The notes under the pieces are model-generated. The model had not been told where the DNA came from. It searched no databases and worked only from the letters and a program-made list of their open reading frames with translations. A program made the position numbers and the translations under genes. From Leptasterias polaris (Eukaryota > Echinodermata > Asteroidea > Forcipulatida > Asteriidae), in assembly GCA_037783415.1 (NCBI GenBank), contig JAZGTN010000062.1, positions 349,501 to 413,500 of the forward strand: 64,000 nucleotides of DNA. The letters are read 5' to 3'. Below, piece after piece: positions 36,104 through 46,600 of this stretch (position 1 is the first letter of the stretch; the number at the start of each line of letters is the position of its first letter).

Positions 36104-38161
36104 TCAGCATACTTATCATGCCTATCAGCAGCCTCTGGTGTCTTGGGATGTGTAAATAAATCTACTAAAGTTACACACCCCGCTGTAACAGAACTATCAT
36201 TGAAGCAAAAGAAGCTATTTCAAACCATTCAAGCGACACAAAATAAAGATAAAAGAAACGCACTGAGGAAAGAAAGAAATAGCGTTCTCACCAAACTTCA
36301 TTACACAATGAAAGAGATAAAGGAGCAAGAACTGATAAGAAAAGCTGAAGACATTGAAAACCAGAAAAATTACTCTACAAAATATTTCAAGGCCATCAGA
36401 AATATACAGCAGATGAAACCCAATCGGATACAGGTTGCAGACGAAAACGGTAATGCGGTCATCGATGCAAATGGTCAAGAAGAGATCATCAGAAACTGGT
36501 TTCAAAGCAAGTTTGACCTGAATGATGAAGCTATAATTGAAGAATTTCCACCACAAACAATGAGCAAACCATTCACCAAAGTAGAAGTTGTGAAAGCCAT
36601 TAAATCATTAAAAAATGGCAAGAGTGCTGGAAAAGACAACCTCAATGCTGAATTGCTGATGGACCAGAGATATGATTGCTCAAGAAGTCGCTCTTACTCT
36701 GAATGATATAGCAAGCACAGGTATCTACCCAAATGACATCGAAGAAGGCATTCTCATCCCCCTTCCCAAGCCAGGCAAACCAAAGGGACCCCCCGAAAAC
36801 ATAAGACCAATTGTCTTACTGACAATAATCCGCAAAATATTGGCCATATGTTTGACGAGGAGAATTGCTGACAGACTAAATGACCATATACCGGCTTCCC
36901 AAGCCGCTTATCGACACGGTAGAAGCACTGCCACAGAGTCTTCACTTTAAAGATCCTAGCAGAAAAGGCCATCACAGCTGATAACTACGAACTTCACCTT
37001 TTGCTTCTTGACATGTCAAAGGCATTTGACTCCGTGAAGAGAGTAGTTCTTTTTGAAGACCTTAAATAAATGCTAGAGCAGGATGAACTTCATCTTTTGG
37101 CAATCATACTCAGAGAAGTCCGCTTACAAGTTAGAGTGGGTACAATCTTAGGTAAGCCCTTCAAAACCAACATTGGCGTACCTCAAGGAGACTGCCTGAG
37201 TCCCATTCTCTTTACAAACTACCTTGAGAGAGCACAGACAACTAAAATGTACAAACACCAGCGGCACCACCGAATCTCAAAGATCAATAACTACTCTGCC
37301 AATCTACTCAGTGCAGTCTCAGTCCCAACCCCTACCTACGGAACTCGAAAACCACAACTATGCCATTTGTCCACCATCATACTTTGAGATTGGGCTGCAA
37401 TATGCTGATGACATATGGGCAAGTAACAATGCTCACCCACTTAGGGAAATAGAACGGAGGGCACCTGAGGTACTTAAAGAGCGAAACCTCAAGGTAAACA
37501 ACGCTAAGACAGAAAAACATCACATCAGCAGAAACGGAATTAACACCAGCTGGAAAAAGTGTAAATACTTAGGCTCCCTACTGGACACTGAGGAAGACAT
37601 CACCAGAAGAAAAGTACTTTCGATGGTATCCTTCAACAAATTTCGAAGTGTTTTCAACAGCAAGTCGATCTCCCATGCAACGAAACTCAAAACATTCCGT
37701 GCATTCATAGCATCCATATTTCTATACAACAGTGAATTATGGACACTAACCAAGTCACTAGAACAGAAAATCGACGCCTTTCACAGGAGGCTCATGCGTT
37801 CAATCCTCGGCCTTCAGTGGCCCAAAAAGGTATCAAATAAGGTGCTCTATGAAAAAACCAACGAGAAACCTTGGAGTGTCATAATCGCAAAAGACGCCTG
37901 AGATGGACAGGCCATCTCCTGAGACTACCTGATGAAACACCAGCCAAGCAAGCGCTTATATGGAGTGTATACGTCATCACAAGCTGCCAAGGGGCGGTCA
38001 AAGAACAACATGGCTGAAAAGAATAAATGAAGACCTGAAAGCCACGGACCTAAACATCAAGAACCGAAATACCTGGCACTTAGCAGCTGATAGAGTACAG
38101 TGGAGGAAACTTACAGAGTGCGCAATGTCAGATGCACTTGACGAAAGCGCTTAGATGATGA
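36104..38161 (+). mobile_element. 5'-truncated non-LTR retrotransposon (LINE), inactive
   Basis: The element is bounded by a 14-bp direct repeat TGCAGCAATACCTA at 36090-36103 and 38162-38175, a target-site duplication. The reverse-transcriptase domain is recognisable: the linker (VVKAIKSLKNGKSAGKDNLN), PLPKPGKPKGPPENIRPIVL, DMSKAFDSVK, GVPQGDCLSPILF, YADDIW (catalytic, near 37400), and a C-terminal RRLRWTGHLLRLPDETPAK block ending at a TAG. The apurinic endonuclease is absent, as expected after 5' truncation. At least three frameshifts (near 36680, 36950 and 37890) and an in-frame TAA at about 37067-37069 inactivate it. The 3' end is a short GATGAT run. The clade is not assigned. Confidence 0.9.
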
Positions 38162-38175
38162 TGCAGCAATACCTA

Positions 38176-40650
38176 CATTTAATTTTGCTCTCATTCCTTT
38201 TCGCTGCTGCCACCCCCCTCGGCCCCGCCCCCCTTCAACGCACACACTCAAATGCAGTACTTTTTATGTAAATGTTTATGAACTACTTGCAACTTTGGTA
38301 ACTTCAGTGGGTAAATTCAGTTGGGAATTTCGTAACTTCATCATCTATAATCATCAATTCTATTTTAAATTAATACTGTATGTTTTACTTGATTTGTTTG
38401 CATTGTGCGCAGAAGTGCGTTCCGCTTTGTTCAAGCGTTCAAGGGGTCTTTTGGCGCGTCGATGATGATGCAGTTGGTAAAGTCGGGTGGCGTGCCTTGT
38501 CCCAATGGAGCAATAAAACATAAATTGCATGGCTTGTCTGACAGCCGTGTATTTTGAGCAAAAGTCACGTCATTAGTGTGGAGCCATTGAACTCTATGGT
38601 GGAGCGCTTTATTTATGAGTTGTGTAAAAGCATGGAGGAAAAGTGAGTCGTAAATATTGGTGTCTATTCCATCCATGCTCGCTGCATGCGCGGCACAAGT
38701 CGTGAAATAATTTGTCAGGATAATATTATTGACATCAGCTCGATGTCGATCCTTTCAGGGCCACATGAAGTAGGTCCTACTCTCAACTTCATTTATGGAA
38801 GTTCGCAGTGATTGTTCCCCATATTGATGTATGTAGAGAAAAAACAGAGTTATAACATGAGAAAAACTGAGCGCATAGACCGACCACCAGCGAACGCACC
38901 AGTTGGCCGCGCGTTGGACGTGCATGACCGGCTCAACTTATAGATCATCCTAATCGTACTTGAGACAGGTCCCACTTTTGACTGTTTGAGTTGGGACGGC
39001 TCAACGATAGCTATTGCCCGATATAGTGATAGTGCCAGGGACAGTGAGAGTGATTGTAGTTTCTAGATAACCACAATAAGTTGGGCTTTTAATGTTTAAT
39101 CCTCTGGAGTTTCTCTCAGCTTGCACACGGTGGCTCATAATAAGTGATACATACACAGTATTTATGAATTATTTATCATGCATAGATGAGAAGTTTTAGA
39201 TTTTTATCTGATTTCAGACCCTTTTCTATGTCTGCCTGGTTAAAAAACCTTTGATTTTTTTTCTTTCTCTTCAGATATAACGAAATCCTACTCTTCTCTA
39301 GCGCTTGGAAGATGGGATCTAATACTAAATAGTGCCCTATATCTGTTCACATATTTAAAGGTATTATACAGGATTGGCAGAGCTGACAAAATAATCACAG
39401 ACAGTGTTCATGTTTTGTGTAATCAACCATATACATGAAATAACAAACCTGTGAAAATTTGAGCTCAATTGGTCATCGAGGTCACGAGAAAATAGTGAAA
39501 AGAGACCTTATGTGTTTTCTGTTTTTCAAACATCGAGTTTATTATCACGCGTGATAAAAACTTTTGTTTTACTCATTTCTCAGAAACGATAGCATTTTAG
39601 GCAGAAATATTTTAAGGAACCCTTACTACCATTACTTACTTTTGCACTTATTTTGTTTGTGCGCACCATTTTTTATTTCATATTGGGTGGCCCTTTAAAA
39701 AATAAAACAAAATTGGGGCCCCCTTTTTAGGGGGGGTGGGACGTCTGCCCCACCCCTGATCGTTACAAAATGGCAAAACTTGAGAATGAACAAAAATTGG
39801 TTCTCCATCACACGCAACTGAATGGAGCAGTCGATGATCCAAGGCAAGAAAAAAGAGCCGCTTCAGCGGCTTCTGATAGCATAGAGAACTGTCTTTTCTC
39901 TGTCAAAGTGCAAGCTGGTTGGCACGCTGAACACAAGTTGGGACAGTACACTGAGTTAGGGCGATTCAAAAGTTGGGACGGATCTGAGGCGCCCACAGTC
40001 GTCATATCTGGTTCAATTAGTTTCCTTTTTCGCACCCCATATCATACAGCGCGCTGTGGTGGTGTGACGATTTTGTCCCGAAAACTAAACACCAATTTTG
40101 AAACTTCGTGAAAGGCTAGAGCTGAGCTGAGCTTATGAGTGTAGGAATTTACTGAATTTAATTTTAAGTAAGTAGTTTTAATCTCTGAATCTGAATCTGA
40201 ATCTGAATCTGAATTATTTAGTCCGCAAAGCATCCTATTTTTAGCTTGCTCTATGGATAAACCATGGAGGAATAAGCCTAATATTAATAAACCACACCAA
40301 CTTTTAAAGATTAAGAAGACAATGAGGTTTGTACAGTTTGTATGATAATATGTATTGCTATTTTTGTATTGTAATTTGGGAAAAAAACACCTTAAAAGGC
40401 CTAGGGCGTCTAGACTGCTGGTGTTGGAACCCCGGTGTCAGTACAACGATGTGTACACATGTATCTACATGTACTTTGCTGTGTAGGTTTGTTCTTGAAA
40501 ACTTGTCTCAGTCTTGCTAAACTAAAAGTACTAGAGAGGATTTCGGAATTCGGGAGACTACTTTTTAACTTTAGTTTTGAAACATGTGAAAAGAACTGTC
40601 CTGTGAGTGTGAGCATAGAGCAAGGACTATGGTGTGAGTGACTCGATCCT
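38176..40650. other. Intergenic stretch between LINE and MITE cluster
   Basis: The part at 38400-39060 is comparatively CpG-rich and might be regulatory. At 39370-39700 there are blocks shared with the TTAA MITE at 34424 (CCTGTGAAAATTTGAGCTCA). The segment 39770-40111 is open in several frames on both strands but resembles no family I know. At 40183-40210 there is a TCTGAA hexamer repeat. Confidence 0.4.
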
Positions 40651-41137
40651 GGGCCCAATTAGTTTGCATGGCTCTGCTTACCGTAAGCAAAGAATCGGCG
40701 CTTACGGGAGCAGGGAATTCCGCGCTTACGTCAAGCATATTTCACGGGTTAGCAGGGAATTCTATTAACCATTCAAAACTAACTTAAACGAAATACTGGA
40801 AAAACCTTGATTATAATTATTTTTATCTCATTAAGTACATATCCTCTCACTTTTAACTTCATGTCTGCACTGCAGCAAATACCCCTCTATAGTGTTTACA
40901 TTAAAGTCTTTGACGAGACGGGTCAAATAAGCCTTGGCTTTCTACCGACCCAAGATTTCAAGCAAGATTCAAGCAAGAATTTTTGCTTGTGCGCTTGGGT
41001 AGTCCACATTACTAGGGATTCTACGCTTACACAGCTAGTGCCGAGCTAGCGCAGAAATTTGGCGCTTGCTCGATAAGCGGAGAATGGTGATCGCAAGCGC
41101 AGAATTCGGCGGTAAGCAGAGCCATGAAATTGGGCCC
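40651..41137. mobile_element. MITE with GGGCCCAATT ends
   Basis: The left end GGGCCCAATT..CATGGCTCTGCTTACC is mirrored by GGTAAGCAGAGCCATGAAATTGGGCCC at the right, over 487 bp. Internal segments contain further GCGCTTACG / CGTAAGC inverted pairs. There is no transposase. Confidence 0.8.
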
Positions 41138-41161
41138 TGCTTATGAAAAGTAGAGTACCTG

Positions 41162-41278
41162 TAGACCCAGTAATTGGGCGCTGTACTCGTTTTTCGGGGA
41201 AATTTTGACAGCAAGTATGACCAATCAAAATTTCGAGGGAAAAAAAAGCGAGTACAGCGCCCCAGTTAACTTGGTCTA
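41162..41278. mobile_element. Small hairpin MITE, TAGACCCAGT ends
   Basis: TAGACCCAGTAATTGGGCGC ... CGAGTACAGCGCCCC ... TTGGTCTA forms a stem of about 35 bp per arm over 117 bp. Confidence 0.7.
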
Positions 41279-41291
41279 GGTTTAGAGTACT

Positions 41292-41625
41292 TATAATAAT
41301 AATAATAATAATAATAATAACGAAGTCTTATGAAGCGCACATATCCACCAAAGGTGATCAAGGCGCTGTAACAAAGGAATAGAAAAAACAAAAAAAGGGG
41401 AAGGGACCAAAAGAAAAATCAGTTACATGTAGGAGGAACTAAATGCTTTTGACATGAAGTGAGTTTTGAGAGACTTTTTGAATGAGTGAATAGTATTGGA
41501 GGTTTTAATGTGAAGAGGTAGCCGATTCCAGAGATGTGGTGCTGCAATGTTTCGCTATCGTTCATGGAGACGATAGCGGAACGAACCTCGTGTCGTAGTT
41601 CTAGGAGTAGGTCTAGAGTACCTCG
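41292..41625 (+). mobile_element. SINE/LINE-type repeat with (AAT)n start
   Basis: An (ATA)n run is followed by TATGAAGCGCACATATCCAC and CAAGGCGCTGTAACAAAG, a motif set characteristic of an abundant marine-invertebrate retroposon. No intact ORF is present. The similarity is recalled, not computed. Confidence 0.5.
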
Positions 41626-41636
41626 GGGGATCGGAG

Positions 41637-41788
41637 TAGACCCAGTAACTTGGGTGATGTACTCCTTTTTCCTTAGTTTTACTAGTTTTAGATGTCAAAA
41701 GGATAAAGCACTTAGTTGCGATAATCCTCTTGACGGTCTGCAACCGTCAGGAGGATGGAGTGTTGCAGCACCCAGTTTACTGGGTCTA
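41637..41788. mobile_element. Second TAGACCCAGT-ended MITE
   Basis: TAGACCCAGTAACTTGGGTG at the left is mirrored by CACCCAGTTTACTGGGTCTA at the right. Inside is a GACGGTCTGCAACCGTC palindrome near 41730. It is related by its ends to 41162-41278. Confidence 0.7.
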
Positions 41789-41989
41789 CTTGGCTGGGGA
41801 GGTACAGTAGGAAATCAGCGAGGACTGCGCTTAGTGGATCGAAGGGAATTCTCATTATTAATTTCACTGCTGCCGCGGAGTGAGTTCTTATAGTTTCAAC
41901 TGGCCTGTTTTAGTCATCATCGGGAGAAATTTCAGTTAAGTTGTCGTTGATGATAAACCCAGTCATTGCACTAGGGAAAACCCATGCAA

Positions 41990-42760
41990 TCCATCAGAAA
42001 ACACAATCACTAGAAAACCTTAAAAAAAAATCTGATTCATCTGCGTAAATTACAGGAGAGATGCCAGCGTCACTCCCATGAGGCAAGATCTTGGTCTCCC
42101 AATACTGGAGGAAAGACATAAGCATTCTTGCCTTACCATGCTCTTCAAAATCACAAACAGCCTCATCTCCATCCTCATACCAGATTGGAGTGATGCTGGT
42201 TGGAGTATTCCTTGAGTACTCTGACTGGCATGACTGGGATACCATTGAAGCCGCTGGAGGCTGTCTGACTGTCAGGATATTTCAGTAACTTCTGGACCCC
42301 TTCTACACTAATTTAGGTATCATTTCAATGGGAGGGGTTGCAGCTGAGTCATCAAGGTTTGGAATGTTGGTGAGATCCTTTGTGATGAAGACAAAATTAA
42401 ACTGCTGGTTTAGTACTGTACATGTAGCTTTCTGCTTTCATGTAGGTTCAGAACCAAGCCCAGTTGGAGCGGAAGTGAGGTTTTCTCCAATGATATAAAG
42501 ATATAGTTGTACCTTGGGCTTTCTTAGAGTTTTCAAATAGTTCCAGTCAGTGACGAGACAAGGCCAGTCCTTTTAGCTTTATCATATGCTTTCCGCATTA
42601 TACCTGTACTTAAGTGATGTGATTTGTAACCCAAGGTAATTTACTGGTTGGCTGGATATTTCTTGATAGGGTATGACAATCAATAGCCAAGAGGAGAGTA
42701 GACTCAAACCCATCCTATACCTATACTTCATCCACTAATAATGAATACAGAACCTCGTCT
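41990..42760 (-). pseudogene. Degenerate LINE fragment (endonuclease-RT linker)
   Basis: On the minus strand, fragments in shifting frames read RKAYDKAKRTG, then NYLKTLRKPK, then LNQQFNFVFITKDLTNIPN. These resemble the linker between endonuclease and RT in CR1/L2/Jockey-type LINEs, where the pattern is KAKxTG, then LNxQFxSVFTxEDLxNIP. The frame is broken repeatedly. The adjacent open frame on the same strand at 42895-43125 may be part of the same remnant, but I do not recognise it. Confidence 0.5.
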
Positions 42761-43628
42761 GTTTAGTGCTTGAATTTTGTAGGAGTCTTTGATCTCACTC
42801 CAATTTGCCTTCCCATGTACATATCAATTTGGCGAGTTGGTTTACTATGTTTACACTGAAAAGGGGTATCCAGTCCACTAAAACAACCTCATGATTACAT
42901 ATACCTGGTATAATGAACGTATTTCATACCAAATATGGAAAGTTTGTGAAGACCGGATCCAGAATGTTGTTTTCCCTGTATTTTCAGTAACTGTTTGTTG
43001 TAGGCATTTATCTTGTGAGTCATGTCTAACATCAATGTACTGAGGGCTGGGTATTTTCTGCCATGGTCAACACTGTTTCTGTTGACAAGGCCTAATGAAA
43101 GATTATTTGTTGACCTCATCATCAAGGACTCGTCCTTATGAGGGGTTGGAGTTCAGCATTTCCTCTAGGAGTAGTAGTCAAGGACGTAGTGTTTAGGCAC
43201 TGTGAAAGCATCGCTGGCAGATCTTATATAGTACCCTCTTTGACATGCACACGAGTAATGGTATTCAACTACACTGTACTGATTATTTTTTCCACATCCT
43301 GGTACATGTAGCTTAGAGGACTACGCGCTCCATCAATCGACACGCTCCATGTTCAAATGCCCGCTGACGCCATTTGTTTTTTCATCTCCTGGCAAAAAAC
43401 ACATGAAAGAATATTCTTCTTTTATTATTAAAAATTGACTACTACTTTTGAATGGATAGTATTACCTTTGTCTAATCTATGGCTCCGGAGGATTGATTTT
43501 TAAAGGGCAATAAAGTTATAAATTGTGGTACAGCAAAATAGCATTTCAATGATTTTACTGTTGCTAATAAAATATACACTGCCTAGTGTTTAACATTACA
43601 AATAACATTGTCTTTATTGTTGTTTCAG
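42761..43628. other. Upstream region of CCDC138
   Basis: A minus-strand open frame at 42895-43125 is unassigned. A short CpG-containing stretch near 43320-43380 could be promoter-proximal. A good acceptor (TTGTTTCAG) at 43628 implies a 5' non-coding exon of CCDC138 further upstream, which I cannot place. Confidence 0.35.
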
Positions 43629-43662
43629 GAACCACTTGAACATTTGACCTATCGTTATCTTA

Positions 43663-46600
43663 ATGTCTGAGGATGTTTTCTCATACAAATCCAGACTTTG
43701 GAAGACAGTGTAAGTAATACTACAGCAAAATTATTGATGTTTTCTAGTATTTTTGTCAGAAAAAGGTTGACAACTTGCGCCATACACTTTGTACTCAAAA
43801 CCACATTTAAAAAAAACGTATTTCAAGCCAGTTCATGCAGTTAGTTTAGCTGCGGTTTTGGTTACTTTTACCAAGGAGCAAGTTATTGCTCCATACTTTT
43901 ACTATGTTTAATAATGTAAACAATGGAAAGGTTATTAACCAACTGGAAAGTTTCTTTCCTCTTGATGAAAACATTATAACAAATATTGAATTGCAAACAC
44001 AGTTTTAATATAACTTCTTTCATTTAATCATAGACTCTTCCCCTTCATCAAGAGGCTCAATATCTCCAAGTGGTAGAACTCCAATGTCATCCATGACATT
44101 GCCTACTGTACACTCCTCTTCTCTAAACAGCACAGAGAGACGACATTACAACCGTGCCTTGAGAGAACTCTGTAAGATTCTTCGTTTAGATAGTCAAAGG
44201 ATTGATGAGACAATTCATCATGGCATTGAAGATGACAATGAATCTTCATTGGACAGGAAGACACTGGGGCAGCAGAGTGGTCATCTAGAGGAAGGTATCA
44301 AACTGCCCACCTAGATGCCTAGTCATGACAAAATGCATTTGATATGTTTATGGCATTGGGAGAGAGATGCATTTGTGTCGAAACGACTGCTAGAAATTAA
44401 TGAATGTAATATTCTCCCTTATAAGTATTTAAGACAACCTTTTCCGCTCTCTTTGTAACTTTGGTTTGTTTGCCACTGTGTAGCCCTTATCTTGAGTGGC
44501 ATTCTGGCCTTGATTCTGAAAGCTTTCTTTAAAAAATAAAGACAAAAAACACCTTCCTATTTTTCATGACAGATCTAGAGAAACTGCAAGTATTTTGTTA
44601 TGAGCAAGGCACTTAACCATAATTGCTTCGAAAAAGTTCTACCAGACAGGCTCCTAGTGGATGATACCCATCATGCCTACATCCTTAAGGACTGTGAAGG
44701 GGGTAACCCTGTTTCAGCCCCAGGAGTAGGAGGCAACATGCCCCTGGTGTAAATTGATTAGGGTCGAAAGCCCATCAGTTATGTGTAGCCCTCACCTTAA
44801 AGTGGCCGTCCGTGGCCTTGTGATGTTAGGCGATATCTCATTTTTTTAAAATAAAAAAATGTTGCAAAATGATTTTTTTTTTAAAAGTTCATTTTGTGCC
44901 ATCAAAACTGCAACTTTTAGATGTATACGTGTGGATAAATTAAACTTGTATTTATTTTTATTTTTTTTTTGTCTCCTTGAACTTGACTTGTTGTTCAATC
45001 ACTGATTTTCTTTTACTACCTAACTCAGTTCAACAGCTCATGGAAACATGGTCTACAGCATGTTAACGATGATTTATTAAAATACTTTTCTGGGCCAGGT
45101 AAAAACTACACAAAACCCAACGTTGCATTGTGCAACACTGGTCCCATAGAGCACAGAATCTACCCTTTAATTTAACTTAACACACTGCACAAACTTTTGT
45201 TTTCCTTTTAGACATTTCCTTGAGAGCCTCGGATGATCAAAGCAATTCATTTCATCAGTTGTATGAGAGTGAAGAATACTTTATGCCGAAGAGTCCCATG
45301 AAGAAAAGATGGAATAAGGAAGAAGCTTCATCCAGGATAGAAGAGGATGTCATTAAGGTTGAAGCTGTCAAGGATGTCTATGCTGAACTTGCTACCATCA
45401 ACAGAAAGTTACAGGTACATGTAGGTTGGTTTAGTCAGGACAGTAAACCATCTCTAGACATTATACTCAATCACAAGAGAATGCTAAGAAAGTTACAGGT
45501 ACATGTAGGTTGGTTTAGTCAGGACAGTAAACCATCTCTAGACATTATACTCAATCACAAGAGAATGCTAAGAAAGTTACAGGTACATGTAGGTTGGTTT
45601 AGTCAGGACAGTAAACCATCTCTAGACATTATACTCAATCACAAGAGAATGCTAAGAAAGTTACAGGTACATGTAGGTTGGTTTAGTCAGGACAGTAAAC
45701 CATCTCTAGACATTATACTCAATCACAAGAGAATGCTAAGACAGTAAACCATCTCTAGACATTATACTCAATCACAAGAGAATGCTAAGAAAGTCAACTT
45801 GAGAAGCAGTTTAAATATCAAACAAAAGTCATGCATAAAACCATTTTAGTTTTTAAACATTATTTGGTTAGTAAAATTTACTTCATAATGCTCTTCTGAA
45901 GGACACTGTTTGAAGTTCTGATTTAAAAACTCTGATAAAAAGCCATCATGAAATGCTCTACTGCTGCACATTTCCTGTTCCGTTCAAACTTAATTTATAT
46001 TTGTTCAGTAGGTACATGTATCGGAGTATCAAAGCATCATACATTATTACAAGTACTCGGGCATCATTGAGCAACTAAGGCAAGTTTCGTGAAATGCAAT
46101 TTAAGGAAGTGGCGCAGCTACCAACATTTACATGGCGTAACTTTAAGACATGGTGCAAGTTACACTCACTACTTTCGTGAAATCGGCTGCTGGTCAATTG
46201 CAATCAGCCAGTACTGCAATCAGCACCTGAAACCGTCGCAATTAATTCCTTGTGAGTAAATATTATGCACATGTACATGATGTAGCAAGTAAATTACACT
46301 ACAATCTCCACCAGCACATAATGTCCACCGACTGTTGAGTACAATGTGGAGCAATTGTTTATAACTTACTAGAGGAAACAAGTCATGCTAATTGTTGTAG
46401 ATATGTCAACATTTATATTTCTGTATTTATAAAGATTGTTCAATTTGAAATGTTGTTGTGTTATACAGCAAGAGAGTGCAATTCTCCATGACAGGGAATT
46501 GGACCTGATGGAACGAGAGAGGGCGCTTGATGAACGAGAGCAGACAAGCTTGTTAGAACGTGATCACTCAATTCATCATGCACATAGGGAGGTAGGACAC

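Noticed and set aside
39770..40111. 113-residue plus-strand ORF and overlapping minus-strand ORF
   Set aside because: No homology, splice structure or conserved motif is recognisable, and both strands are equally open.
42895..43125. Minus-strand ORF as an independent gene
   Set aside because: No family was recognised and it adjoins a decayed LINE fragment on the same strand; a transposon remnant is more likely.
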